Source: DATJGR01 sp963787045
Lineage (GTDB): Bacteria; Pseudomonadota; Gammaproteobacteria; Pseudomonadales; Azotimanducaceae
Assembly (NCBI GenBank): GCA_963787045.1
Contig: CAWBBR010000026.1
Location: forward strand, 21,093-85,092
DNA: 64,000 bases
Direction of reading: 5' to 3'
Shown here: positions 1-9,473 of the stretch, in pieces
Layout: each line of letters opens with the position of its first letter
Position numbering within the stretch: the first letter of the stretch is position 1
Translations under genes and position numbers: made by a program
Notes under the pieces: model-generated
What the model saw: the letters and a program-made list of their open reading frames with translations, nothing else
What the model was told of the DNA's origin: nothing
The model's database searches: none

Positions 1-393
1 GGTGCGATTTCCGTAAGCGCACATCAGCGCGACCATGTCGCCGAAAATCCACACCTGCGGAAATCGCGCCGCGACACGGTCGATCGGCCCACCGATCACT
101 TCGGCGAAGCGAACGACGTCGGGCGAACCGTCGATCGTCACGCGCGACAGACTGTCGATCGCATTGAAGTAGACGTATTGCTGTTCGCGCCGTGCGCGGT
201 GCACATCGGCACCGGCGCGTTCGAGCTGCGCCTCCAGCAGGCGCCTGTGCGCGTTGGTTGCAATGCACACCACCGCGTTGCCGCGATCGAGCGCGGCGGA
301 CATCGCACGACCGATTTCCGCGATCAACACGGCATCCGGGTCGGCGAATTGAACAAACGTTGCGCTGGTATCGCGCGTGGAAGCGTGAGTCAT
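1..393 (-). CDS. MEDS-domain protein, N-terminal part (runs off window edge)
   Basis: The frame is open from an ATG at 391-393 to the left edge, giving 131 residues without a stop. A strong GGAGG stands just upstream of the ATG. The protein reads like a MEDS (methanogen/methylotroph DcmR sensory) domain: a RecA-like fold start with 'VQFADPDAVLIAEIGRAMS', then 'GNAVVCIATNAH', 'YFNAIDSLS' and 'VWIFGDMVALM'. MEDS domains are usually the sensor part of regulators or histidine kinases, so a C-terminal output module probably lies outside the window. The ligand is unknown. Start and family are fairly secure; the full architecture is not visible. Confidence 0.7.
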   Translation of the reverse strand, partial: MTHASTRDTSATFVQFADPDAVLIAEIGRAMSAALDRGNAVVCIATNAHRRLLEAQLERAGADVHRARREQQYVYFNAIDSLSRVTIDGSPDVVRFAEVIGGPIDRVAARFPQVWIFGDMVALMCAYGNRT

Positions 394-498
394 GACATCC
401 TCCGCGTTCGCTCGTACCGGGACTTTCCTACGCCCCGACTTCACGACGATCAACCGCGTTTCTGCCGCACGTTCCGCAATCCGACAATAAGCACGACC

Positions 499-660
499 TC
501 AACGGTCCAGCGTCGGCGCTTCCTCCGTGTCGCCCTGCTTCGGCTCTAGATATGCGGCGAGCAGCGCCACCGCACAAACGAGCGTAACCACATGTACTGC
601 GAAACCGGCCCAGGCCGCGGCGAGGATCACGGTGATCGCGAGAATCACCCAACTGGCCAT
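499..660 (-). CDS. Small membrane protein, 53 aa
   Basis: A 53-residue frame starting MASWVILAITV, preceded by a clear GGGAGG ribosome site. It has two closely spaced hydrophobic segments (about residues 3-20 and 24-40) and an acidic polar tail ending EEAPTLDR. An in-frame upstream extension to 741 exists, but the Shine-Dalgarno site supports the inner ATG. It lies downstream of no obvious partner and has no recognised family. It is probably an inner-membrane protein of unknown function. Confidence 0.5.
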   Translation of the reverse strand: MASWVILAITVILAAAWAGFAVHVVTLVCAVALLAAYLEPKQGDTEEAPTLDR

Positions 661-911
661 GCGAACCTCCCTTCTCTTTTCGATAGACGATTCTTTTTCC
701 AGATGATCTATGGCACGCGAAGGGTCTGCCATGACGCACATCCCGCTTCTTGCGTAAGGAACTTCCTACAGGCCGACCGGGCCGAACCGCGCCCCTTCAT
801 AGGCTCGTTGGCGCGTTTCCAAAGGCGGCTCCCGGCCGAGCCTCCTTGACAACATCGGCATGTCGCGGGTGAACTGCGCTGAGGGGATCGAAAACGGGGA
901 GAACAAAGTTC

Positions 912-2114
912 ATGACCGCACCATTGGAAGGCGTTCGCGTGCTCGAAGTGGCGAGCTGGCTCGCCGCGCCCAGCTGCGCCGCGCTGATGGCCGACATGGG
1001 CGCGAGCGTGATCAAGGTGGAGCCGCCGGGCGGCGACACTTATCGCCGCACGTTGCAGGGTCTGTTCGGCGAAGACTTCGTGCATCCGAGCTTCCAGTTC
1101 GACAACCGCGGCAAACGCGGCGTGTGCGTCAACTTCGACAGCCCCGATGGCGTCGAACTGGTGCACCGGCTCGCCCGCGACGCCGACGTGTTCATCACCA
1201 ACCTCACCGCGCCGCGGCTCGCGAAATACCGGCTGACCGACGCCGACGTGCACGCGCTGTCGCCGTCGGCGATCTATGCGGTGCTTTCGGGCTTCGGCAC
1301 CGACGGCCCGGATTCAGAGCGGCAGGCGTTCGATCAAACGGCGTTCTGGGCGCGCACCGGCGCGATGAGCGTCTTCGGCGACCGCGACGACGGACTGCTG
1401 ATCTCGCGCGGCGGGTTCGGCGACCGCACCACGTGTCTGAATCTGCTCGCCGCCATTCTTGCGGCGATGCGCGTGCGCGATCGTACCGGTGAAGGTCAAT
1501 ACGTCGAGGTGACCCTGCAGCGCACCGGCGTCTGGGCGCTCGCGAGCGACGTCACCTCCGCACTTTTCCAACGCGTTCAGCCGGAACGTACGAGCAAGAA
1601 AGCGCCGGCCAATCCGATCTGGAATTTCTACGCGACGAGCGACGGTCGACACCTCGCGCTGGTGATGCCGGCCGCGCTGCCGTACTGGCCCAAGTTCTGC
1701 GCGATGGTCGGCAAAACCGAATGGATCGCCGACGCGCGCTTCCAGACGCTGGTCGGCATGGCCGAACACGGCCCGTCGATCGTGCCGGAGATTGCCGCGC
1801 TGTTCGCGTCGCACGATCTCGCCTACTGGCGCAGCAAGCTCGACGCGGCCGGGCTGATCTGGGAACCGGTCGCGCTGCTCTCGGAAGTGATCGACGATCC
1901 GGCGCTGCGCGAACGCGGCGCGTTCTCGACCATCGTGCATCGCACCGGCGGCGCGATGGAGATCATCTCGGCGCCGTTCCACATCCGCGGTGCCGGCGTC
2001 GAAGTGCGCGGTCCCGCACCGGACGTGGGGCAGCACACGCGCGAGGTATTCGTAGAGGCAGGCGTAACACCGGCGCGCATCGACGAACTGATCGCGAAAG
2101 GGGTCATCGTTTAG
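912..2114 (+). CDS. CaiB/BaiF family CoA-transferase
   Basis: A 400-residue class III CoA-transferase, the usual length for the family, which moves CoA between carboxylic acids through a covalent aspartyl intermediate. The start is supported by GGGGAGAAC upstream. The N-terminal 'PLEGVRVLEVASWLAAP', the 'GADVIKVE'-like stretch 'GASVIKVEPPGG', the 'DNRGKRGVCVN' segment and the Asp in 'AFDQTAFWARTG' (about D141, expected catalytic residue) are all present. The reading frame is intact. It is convergent with the next gene, with only five bases between them, and no operon partner shows its acyl substrate. Carnitine, formyl and bile-acid specificities cannot be separated by eye. Confidence 0.9.
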   Translation: MTAPLEGVRVLEVASWLAAPSCAALMADMGASVIKVEPPGGDTYRRTLQGLFGEDFVHPSFQFDNRGKRGVCVNFDSPDGVELVHRLARDADVFITNLTAPRLAKYRLTDADVHALSPSAIYAVLSGFGTDGPDSERQAFDQTAFWARTGAMSVFGDRDDGLLISRGGFGDRTTCLNLLAAILAAMRVRDRTGEGQYVEVTLQRTGVWALASDVTSALFQRVQPERTSKKAPANPIWNFYATSDGRHLALVMPAALPYWPKFCAMVGKTEWIADARFQTLVGMAEHGPSIVPEIAALFASHDLAYWRSKLDAAGLIWEPVALLSEVIDDPALRERGAFSTIVHRTGGAMEIISAPFHIRGAGVEVRGPAPDVGQHTREVFVEAGVTPARIDELIAKGVIV

Positions 2115-2119
2115 CGGCA

Positions 2120-2893
2120 TCAGCCTCGCATTCGGTCGATGAATCTCACCAACCCGAGCCATTGTTCGAAGCCGAGTTGCGCCGGCGCGCAGTCGTAACC
2201 GAAGCGCAGGTCGTCGGCGAGGCGCCGCAACTGAAGCTTGCTGAGCCATTGGCCGGTCGTTCTGCTCAGGCTCAGGTTGGCGGTGTACGCGCGTTCGATG
2301 AGCTGCTCGTACACGCGCGATTCCGTCTCGTCGAGCAGCGGTCGATCGCGGCGGTGCAGCCACAGCAGCACCGACTCGACCGACGGCGGCGGATCGAAAT
2401 CGACGCGCCTCAGCCGGTCGACGATCTCGACGTGCCACCCCGGTTTCAGTCGCAGCGACCACAGCGATTCGCGCACGTACGGCGGTCCGCAGAAGCGGTG
2501 CGCTGCCTCGCGCTGGACGACCAGCCACGCGTCGCGCGGCGGATTCGCTGCGCGCACCAGTTTGCCGACGATGTCCGTAGTGCGCGAGAACGGCACGTTC
2601 CCGAACGCTTTGTACGGCGCGCTCGGCAGAGGCATCTGCAGAAAATCGCCGCACACCAGCTCGACGCGATCGTCGAACTGACCGCCCAGGCTTGCGACGA
2701 GCGCTGCGTCGATTTCGACTGCGATGACGCGGTTTGCCTGGCGAGAGAGCGGCAGCGTCAGCGCGCCGCGACCCGCGCCGATCTCCACGACCAGATCCGA
2801 ACGCGAGATCGTCGTGCCGTGGACCAGCCGGGCAGCCGTCGCCCCTTTACGAAGAAAGTGCTGGGAGAGATCCGCCCGCCGAGGGGCGGACAC
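2120..2893 (-). CDS. Erm-like rRNA adenine N6-methyltransferase
   Basis: A 257-residue SAM-dependent methyltransferase of the RsmA/Erm superfamily. Visible motifs are SQHFLR (10-15), the SAM loop EIGAGRG (37-43), acidic E60, GDF at 82-84 and the catalytic NVPF at 99-102. RsmA/KsgA proteins usually have NLPY at that position, while NVPF and the C-terminal 'DFDPPPSVES...LHRRDRPLL' pattern resemble high-GC Erm enzymes that methylate 23S rRNA A2058. The start is GTG with no clear ribosome site. No attenuator leader peptide was noticed. The frame is intact. It could instead modify another RNA; the macrolide-resistance role is inference. Confidence 0.72.
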   Translation of the reverse strand: MSAPRRADLSQHFLRKGATAARLVHGTTISRSDLVVEIGAGRGALTLPLSRQANRVIAVEIDAALVASLGGQFDDRVELVCGDFLQMPLPSAPYKAFGNVPFSRTTDIVGKLVRAANPPRDAWLVVQREAAHRFCGPPYVRESLWSLRLKPGWHVEIVDRLRRVDFDPPPSVESVLLWLHRRDRPLLDETESRVYEQLIERAYTANLSLSRTTGQWLSKLQLRRLADDLRFGYDCAPAQLGFEQWLGLVRFIDRMRG

Positions 2894-2938
2894 GGTGGAA
2901 TTGCATCATGTAACACATGCCGCGCAGCTTAACCTCGC

Positions 2939-3313
2939 TCACTGGGCCGACTCCAGATCTTCATACGCGCTCTGGACGAAGCGCGGCGTGCAGATCGCGA
3001 GGAAGACGAGATCGGACTCGCCGACGTTGCGGATGCGCTGCCGGCACTCCGCCGGTATCAGCACGACGTCGCCCGGCCCGACGATCTGCGCCGCGCGATC
3101 TCCGACCTCGACCGATCCGCGGCCCTCCACGATCACGTAGCGCTCTGCGATGCCGATCAGCCGGTGCCAGTGCGTGGTCACGCCGGGTGTCACCCTCGCC
3201 CGCGCGATCGACACCGCCGCGTCGTCTGCGGAATTCGACAGTTCGAGAATGTGGCACTGCTCTGCGGTGAAGTACTCGCGCTCCGGTTCGATCCGTCGAA
3301 CGCCTTCGTGCAT
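2939..3313 (-). CDS. Cupin-domain protein (in frame with upstream MFS gene)
   Basis: About 124 residues with a single beta-barrel cupin: 'TPGVTTHWH' and 'ERYVIVEGRGSVEVGDR' form motif 1, 'VGPGDVVLIPAECRQRIRN' forms motif 2. Such small cupins bind a metal and often act as isomerases, dioxygenases or sensors. No stop separates it from the MFS protein upstream, so it is either the C-terminal domain of an MFS-cupin fusion or a separate gene beginning at the internal ATG (3311-3313) after a lost MFS stop. No strong ribosome site precedes that ATG. It ends a few dozen bases from the Erm-like gene, on the same strand. Confidence 0.65.
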   Translation of the reverse strand: MHEGVRRIEPEREYFTAEQCHILELSNSADDAAVSIARARVTPGVTTHWHRLIGIAERYVIVEGRGSVEVGDRAAQIVGPGDVVLIPAECRQRIRNVGESDLVFLAICTPRFVQSAYEDLESAQ

Positions 3314-4679
3314 CGCGCGCTCCGGGTGGGTCTCAGTGGCCTCGTTGGCGCAGCACGCGCTGGCGTAACATTTGCGGCGTAACAACAGCACGATCGCCAT
3401 CGCAACGATATACGGCACCGTCAGCGCGAGAAGGCCGGCCTGGAAACTGCCGGTGTAGTCCTTCGCTATACCCCACGCGTACGGGCCGATGAACGAGCCG
3501 ATCATGCCGATCGAACCGATCGCCGCAATGCCGCCGGCGGCGGCACGGCCGCGCAGCACGTCGCTTGGAATCAGGTGAATCACGGCCTGGATCGCGTTGC
3601 CGAAAATGATCGTTGCCGCGTACGCGAGTACCACCACCCACGGCGTAACCGATAGCCCCATCGCGAGGAACGCCAGCGCCATGCCAAACAGGAACACCGC
3701 GACGTGGCCATGCCGCTCGCGGCGTCGGTCGGAATACCAGCCGGCGGTGATCATGCTGATGGCGCCGAATACCGAGATGCCGGCAATCAGAAAACCGATG
3801 CCGGTCGCATCGAGATGGGTAACGCCTTGCAGCACCATCGGCGCCGACAGGCTGAACGCATACGCCGCGCCGAGAATGCACATCCCGCACACGCCCAGCG
3901 CCCAGACGCGCGGATCGACGAGCGCGCGCAGCACGCCCGCGTCGCCCGAGACACCGGGCAAGCGGTCGTCCGCCGCCAGCTTTTTCGCGATCCAGTCCCG
4001 TTCGGCCGCGGTGAGCCAGCGCGCCTCAGCCGGGCCGTTCGGCAGCGCGAACAGAATCACCACGCTCAACACGATGGCCGGAAGTCCCTCGACGAGGAAC
4101 AACCACTGCCAGCCCGCCAGACCCAGATGTCCCTGCAGGCCCAGCAGCATGCCGGCGAGACTGCCCATCACGATCGAACTGATCGGCAGCGCGACGTAGA
4201 ACCGGCTGATCGCGCGGCCGCGCTCGTGCGCGGGAAACCAGTGCATCAGGTAGTAGACCACGCCGGGGAAAGAAGCCCGCTTCGGCCGCCCCGAGCAGGA
4301 AGCGCATCACGTAGAACTGCATCGGCGTCCTCACGAACATCATGCCGACGGCGAGCAATCCCCACGTGAACATGATCCGCGCGATCCAGCGCGGCGCGCC
4401 GAAGCGCATCAGCAGGATTTCGACGGCACTTCGCACAGCGCATAGCTGAGGAAGAACAGAGCCGCCGCCGAGACCGTAGACGGTGTCGCTGAACTGCAGA
4501 TCGTGGTTCATCTGCAGCGCCGCGAAGCTGATGTTGATGCGGTCCATGTACGCGATGCCGTAGCCGAGACCGATCAACGGCAGCAATCGCCACGTCGCTT
4601 TGCGCAGCGCGCTGCGACCCACGGTTTCGTCGGATCGCGCCTCTGCTTGCTCGTCGGTCAGGATGGTCGCTTCGCTCAC
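3314..4679 (-). CDS. MFS transporter, anion:cation symporter type (frameshifted)
   Basis: Reassembled from three frame segments this is a 12-TM MFS protein of the ACS (phthalate permease-like) group, which imports organic anions. Hallmarks are 'LPLIGLGYGIAYMDRINISFA' in TM1, 'RFGAPRWIARIM', 'RFLLGAAEAGFFPG' and 'WFPAHERGRAISRF'. Two nearby shifts around 4430-4450 compensate each other, and one extra C in a CCCC run near 4266 breaks the frame before 'VVYYLMHWFP'. The likely start is GTG at 4677-4679 (SEATILTDEQ). The C-terminus runs in frame into a cupin domain. Substrate is unknown; aromatic acids or sugar acids are typical. Confidence 0.8.
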
Positions 4680-5087
4680 TCGCGCACAGTACCTGAAGGG
4701 AGGAACCGACAACGGGAAAGCGTGAGCGGACGCGAGTATTCCGAGCGCCGCGCCCGCATGCGCAGGCCTCCGGCGTATAGAAATACGTTCGCAGATGCTG
4801 CAGCGGACCGTCGTCCAGATCTGCCGCGTATGCGCTGCAGTCCGCGTCGTGATCGATGGAGCGTCGCCGGCGCCAGCCGCATCGGCGCGCTGCGCTTCGA
4901 TCGGCGGATCGGCGTATCGAGGCGCGTCGCACGGCGCGGTCACATCGCGCAGTTCGCGCGGCGATGCGTATCCCCAACTTGATTCGACGCGGGAATGCAG
5001 ACAGCCTTCGCTCCTCAGCCAGGAAACGACCGCCGACTTGATTCGACGCGGGAATGCGGACAGCCTTCGCTCCTCAGCCCGGAAGAC
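4680..5087. other. Long intergenic region with a duplicated 44-bp unit
   Basis: About 400 bases separate the leftward MFS gene from the rightward GST gene. I find no convincing gene: frames here are arginine-rich and lack ribosome sites or family motifs. It should hold the divergent promoters of both neighbours. The right end carries a direct repeat described separately. Confidence 0.5.
4977..5079 (+). repeat. Two direct copies of a 44-bp unit, 59-bp period
   Basis: Copy 1 is at 4977-5020 and copy 2 at 5036-5079; they differ at one base (A versus G) and are separated by 15 bases. Each unit contains a short interrupted inverted repeat (ATTC-GACGCGG-GAAT). Copy 2 ends nine bases before the GTG start of the GST gene, so the duplication sits in its leader. 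Two copies only; not a CRISPR. Confidence 0.85.
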
Positions 5088-5754
5088 GTGCACGTGTACG
5101 AACTCTTCTACTCTCCCGACACCGCGAGTCTCGCGCCGCACTTCGTGCTGGAAGAAATCGGCGCCCCGTTCACGCTGACGCTCGTCGATCGCGCGCGTGA
5201 TGCGCAGAAGAGACCCGGCGTATCTCGCGCGCAACCCGCTCGGGCGGGTTCCGACCCTCGTCGACGGCGACCTGGTGTTGTTCGAATCTGCCGCGATCTG
5301 TCTGCACCTCGCCGACCGGCATCCGGACGCGCGGCTGGCGCCCGCGACCACGACCGACGAACGCGCGCATCTGTACAAGTGGCTGATGCTGCTGACGAAC
5401 ACGATCCAGCCGGATCACATGGCTTTCTTCTACCCGGAGCGGTACACGACCGACGCGCGCGGCACCGCTGCCGTTGCGGCGGCCGCAGAGGAACGCTTGA
5501 GCAAGTCTTATTCGGTGGTCGACGAAGCGCTTCGCCGCGACGGTCCTTATCTGTTGGGGCGCGATCCGTCGGTCGCCGACTTCTATCTGCTGATGCTGAT
5601 CCGATGGGGTGCGCAGCAACGCAACCCTCCGAAGTATTCATCCGGCATACGCCGCTGCGCCGAACTGCTGCTGCAGCGCGCGTCGGTGCAGCGCGCCGCC
5701 GCCACCGAACGACTCGAACCTCTCTACGCTACTGACGAACCCGAAGGAGTTTGA
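5088..5754 (+). CDS. Glutathione S-transferase family protein (frameshifted)
   Basis: About 221 residues after joining two frames near 5205. The N-terminal thioredoxin fold begins MHVYELFYSPDTAS and continues to 'NPLGRVPTLVDGD' and 'LFESAAICLHLAD', the classical glutathione-binding ESxAI(C) and cis-Pro region (RVPTL). A helical C-terminal domain follows with 'LLGRDPSVADFYLLM' (N-capping box SVAD). GSTs conjugate or reduce electrophiles with glutathione in the cytosol. I chose GTG at 5088 because GGAAGA precedes it and the fold starts there. It ends three bases before the serine hydrolase gene, implying an operon. The single frame change is probably a sequence error. Confidence 0.8.
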
Positions 5755-5757
5755 CGA

Positions 5758-7039
5758 ATGAGCAATACCAAGCAACTCGCCGCCGGCAATCCGCGCGAAC
5801 TCGGCTTCGCGCCGGAACGTCTCGCGCGGATCGGCAAAACACTGGACGCGGCGGTTGCCGCGCGCGCGATACCGGGCACGGTGACGATCGTCGCGCGCAA
5901 AGGACAAGTCGTGCATACGCACGTCACCGGCAAACTCGACATGGAGCGCGCCGACGCCACTGTCGATCGACAGCCTGTTCCGCATGTATTCGCAGACGAA
6001 ACCGGTGACCGCGGCGGTGCTGATGACGCTGTTCGAAGACGGCGCGTTTCTGCTCGACGAGCCGGTGTCGAAGTGGATACCGGAATTCGCGAATCCGAAA
6101 GTGGTCGCGTATCAGCAGGCGCACGAGCGCGTCCGCGGGCGCACCGTCGGCGGCATCGAAGCGGCGCGCCGCGAGATCACGATCTTCGATCTGCTGACGA
6201 TGACCTCCGGTGTTGCGGCGATGTCGCGCACGCCCGCGGCGCATTGGCCGACGCTGAAAGGCGCATGGGAAGGCTCCGGCTTCGCGCCGGGCGACACGCG
6301 CTTCAACGACCCGACCAACGACTACGACGACATGGTGCTCGCGCTCGCGCAGAACCCGCTGCATTCGCATCCCGGCGACACGTGGCAGTACGGTTCCGAC
6401 TTCGACGTGCTGACGCTGTTCCTCACGCGCCTGACCGGCAAGAGTCTCGACGTGCTGTTCCGCGAGAAGATCCTCGGCCCGCTCGGCATGAACGACTCGG
6501 CGTTCTACTGCCGCGAGGCCGACATCGGCCGGCTGGTGACGGACCATCAATGGGACGAAACCGGCAAGCTGGTGGTTCGCGACCGACCGGAAACCACCGA
6601 AAAAGCCGGCCGCAACAACCGCCCGCTGATGTCGGGCAACGGGTTGTTCGGCGGACTGCTGTCGACGCCGTGGGATTACGCCCGCTTCGCGCAGATGCTC
6701 GCGAACGGCGGCGAACTCGACGGCGTGCGCGTGCTCGGACGCAAAACCGTCGAACTGATGTCGACGAATCACATCGGCGACCGGAACGTCGATCTTGCCG
6801 TCGGTCCCAACTACGGTTTCGGCTTCGGCGTGTGCGTGCGCAAAGGCATCGGCGGCACCTTCATGCCGGGTTCACCCGGCACCTTCGGTTGGGGCGGCGC
6901 GGCCGGCACGTGGTTCTTCATCGATCCCGTCGAGGAAATCGTCGGCCTGTTCTTCACGCACGTGTTCGGCTACCAGTTCCTGCCGACGGCGGATCTGTTC
7001 GAACGCTTCGAGAAGATGACGTACGAAGCGCTCGTTTGA
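5758..7039 (+). CDS. Serine hydrolase, beta-lactamase/EstB family (frameshifted)
   Basis: About 426 residues after correcting one shift near 5950. The SxxK active-site motif appears as YSQTKPVTA, followed by a YxN-like 'WQYGSDFD' region and a C-terminal GWGGAAGT segment comparable to the third (HTG/KTG-like) motif. This is the class C beta-lactamase-related family, which includes esterases and D-aminopeptidases; true lactamase activity is not implied. A good AAGGAG precedes the ATG. There is no signal peptide, so it is probably cytosolic. It is downstream of and close to the GST gene and convergent with a LysR gene. Confidence 0.83.
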
Positions 7040-7061
7040 CGCTTGACAGAATAACTTCGCG

Positions 7062-7961
7062 TCATCGATCGCTCTTGCGTACCGCCGACATGAGCTGCTC
7101 CCGTGCCCAAACGCATGCGGGATCGCGATCGGTATCGCGCCGCCAATAGAGATTCAGCACCAGGGTCAAGCCGTCCAGCGGAAGCGCCAGCATTTCGACG
7201 TTGTGCAGACGCGCCAGCGACCGCGGCACGATCAGCGCGAAGTCGGTCGTTTCGACCACGTGGAAAGCCGCAGCGTAATGCGGAAACCGCATCACCGGCC
7301 GCAACCGCTCACCCGACTTGTTGAGGGCCAGATCGACGACGGTGCGGCCGCCGCGGCGCCGCGACACCGCCACGTGATTGAGTGCCAGCAGGCGCGCGAG
7401 TGTCATGCGCTTGCGGCCGTGCGGATGGCCGCGACGCAGTACGCAAACGTACGGATCCTCGATGAAGGGCTGGCTTTCGAGATCCGCTTGCGCGAGCGCA
7501 GGAATGTCGACGGCGAGGTCGACGCGCCGCGCGGCAAGTTCGATCGGTACCGCTGCACGGTCGATCTGATGGAAGAAGAAGCGAACACGCGGAGCCTCGA
7601 TGGCGAGTTCGCGGGCGAGCGTCGGCGCCAACGCAGACGTCGCGACGTCGCCGGCGGCGACGTTGAACGAGCGTTCGGAGACGTGCGGTTCGAACCCCTG
7701 CCCGCGATCGAGCCCGGAACGCAGCCGCGTCAACGCGTCCCGCACCGGACCGATCAGCTGCTCGGCTTCGTGCGTCGGCGTCATGCCACGGCCGGAACGG
7801 ATGAAGAGCGGATCGCCGAATGCGCGGCGCAACCGCACCAGCGCGTTGCTCAGGGCCGGCTGGGTGACGTGCAGCACCTCGCTCGCGCGCGTCAGACTGC
7901 GCTCGGTATAGATCGCCTCGAAGATCGGCAGCAGATTCAGGTCGATGCCGCGCAGGTTCAT
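7062..7961 (-). CDS. LysR-family transcriptional regulator (NodD/LeuO-like)
   Basis: A 299-residue intact LysR regulator. The N-terminal winged helix-turn-helix begins MNLRGIDLNLLPIFEAIYTERSLT and includes 'VTQPALSNALVRLRR', typical of the NodD/NahR/LeuO subgroup. The C-terminal periplasmic-binding-protein-like effector domain occupies about residues 95-299. It is transcribed divergently from the acyl-CoA dehydrogenase gene, with about 110 bases between, so that gene is the natural candidate target. The inducer is unknown. Confidence 0.88.
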   Translation of the reverse strand: MNLRGIDLNLLPIFEAIYTERSLTRASEVLHVTQPALSNALVRLRRAFGDPLFIRSGRGMTPTHEAEQLIGPVRDALTRLRSGLDRGQGFEPHVSERSFNVAAGDVATSALAPTLARELAIEAPRVRFFFHQIDRAAVPIELAARRVDLAVDIPALAQADLESQPFIEDPYVCVLRRGHPHGRKRMTLARLLALNHVAVSRRRGGRTVVDLALNKSGERLRPVMRFPHYAAAFHVVETTDFALIVPRSLARLHNVEMLALPLDGLTLVLNLYWRRDTDRDPACVWAREQLMSAVRKSDR

Positions 7962-8071
7962 GCCGGTATCACCAACAATGATGTTCCAGATCAGGAAAAT
8001 GAATTTGGCTGATGAAGGGTACCTGCCGCAAGATACGTCCGACCAAACGTCAGAGTAGAGAGGGAGGATTC

Positions 8072-9308
8072 ATGGCTATCGATTTCGCAATACCCGCAGA
8101 AGCACAGGCCCTGCGCACGCGCATCCGCGCCTGGGTGCACGACGAGTGCATGCCGGCCGAGAAACGGCTGATCGCCGGCGAAGACTACAAAAAGATCCTG
8201 GGCGAGCTGCGCAAGAAGGCGCGCGCACAAGGGCTCTGGTGTCCGTTCATTCCGAAGGAATACGGCGGAATGGGGCTCGGGCCGCTCGCGAATGCGCTGG
8301 TGCAGATGGAGCTCGGTGAGAGTTACCTCGGTGCGCTGTCGATGAACACGCAGGGCCCCGACGACGCGACGATGATGACGTTGCTCGAACACGGCACGCC
8401 GCATCAGAAAGAGAAGTTCCTGAAGCCGCTGCTGAACGGCGAGAAGCGCATCTGCTACTCGATGACCGAGAAAGCCGCCGGCGCCGACGCCACCGGGCAT
8501 GCAGACTCGCGCCGAACGCAAAGGCAACGATTCGTACGTGCTGAACGGCGAGAAGTGGTTTTCGTCCGCCGCGAGCGTGGCCGACATCGCGCTGGTGATG
8601 GCGAAGACCGATCCGGATGCGCCGCGCCACAAGCAGTTCTCGACGTTCCTCGTCGAACTGCCGAACCCCGGCTACAAGATCAAGCGCGACATTCCGACGA
8701 TGGCGATGGAAGGTCCGCTGTCGCACATCCTCGGCGGCGGCCACGCCGAGGTCGAGATCAAGAATCTGGAAATCCCTGCGGAAAACCTGCTCGGCGGCGA
8801 AGGCAACGGTTTCAACATGGGCCAGCATCGCCTCGCGTACGGCCGCCTGCGCCACGGCATGCACAACGTTGCGATGGCGCAACGGGCGCTCGACATGGCA
8901 ACCGCGCACGTAACGAACCGTCAGACGTTCGGCAAGAAGCTCGACGAGCGGCAGGCGGTGCAGTTCATGCTGGCCGAGTGCGCGAGCCAGCTGTACATCG
9001 CGCGACTGATGCTGATGCACATCGCGTACAAGGCCGAGAACAAGATGGACATCCGCCAGGAGAACGGCATCGCCAAGGTGTTCCTCGCGAACATGGTGCA
9101 TCACGTCGTCGATACGGCGATTCAGCTGCACGGTGCGCTCGGTTACTCGCGCGACACGCCGCTCGCGGCCTGGTACACGCACATCCGTTCGCAACGTCTC
9201 GTCGACGGTCCGGACGAAGTGCATCGCTGGACCACCGGCCGCAACGTCATCAAGGCGTTCAAGGCGACCGGCACCACCGCAGGCGCTTGCGGCGGGGATT
9301 TGCTCTAG
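8072..9308 (+). CDS. Acyl-CoA dehydrogenase (frameshifted)
   Basis: About 411 residues once one extra G in a GGG run near 8495 is removed. It starts MAIDFAIPAEAQALRTRIR after GAGGGAGGA. Family features are 'CYSMTEKAAGADATG' (FAD/substrate loop), 'GEKWFSSAASVADIALVMAKT', 'RQTFGKKLDERQAVQFMLAE', and a C-terminal 'IQLHGALGYSRDTPLAAWY' segment. These flavoproteins oxidise acyl-CoA to 2-enoyl-CoA and pass electrons to ETF. The long-chain/ACAD11-like layout is suggested by the C-terminal third. A divergent LysR gene may control it. The stop codon lies inside a set of 14-bp tandem repeats. Confidence 0.87.
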
Positions 9309-9346
9309 CTCGTAAGAACTAGCTCGTCAGAACAAGCGCGTCAGAA
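9305..9346 (+). repeat. Three tandem 14-bp repeats over the acyl-CoA dehydrogenase stop
   Basis: Units ctagctcgtaagaa (9305-9318), ctagctcgtcagaa (9319-9332) and caagcgcgtcagaa (9333-9346) follow each other without gaps. The TAG stop of the dehydrogenase lies in the first unit. They stand immediately before a long hairpin. Confidence 0.8.
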
Positions 9347-9348
9347 CC

Positions 9349-9385
9349 GCGTTGCCCGTCGTCCCTCGAGACCGACGGGCAACGC
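9349..9385 (+). terminator. 13-bp perfect stem-loop after acyl-CoA dehydrogenase
   Basis: GCGTTGCCCGTCG at 9349-9361 pairs perfectly with CGACGGGCAACGC at 9373-9385 around an 11-base loop. No T-run follows, so it is not a textbook intrinsic terminator, but its place after a stop codon and between genes suggests transcription termination or mRNA 3'-end protection. Confidence 0.5.
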
Positions 9386-9473
9386 GTCCGACACTCCCTT
9401 GCAACGCGCGTGCGCGCAGCCGCATTCTTCCGCGTGTTGCGTTTGCGCGACTCACGGCGAGGGAGCATCGATC

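Noticed and set aside
4977..5079. Possible CRISPR repeat pair
   Set aside because: Only two copies, 15-base spacer, and no Cas genes; it is an ordinary direct duplication.
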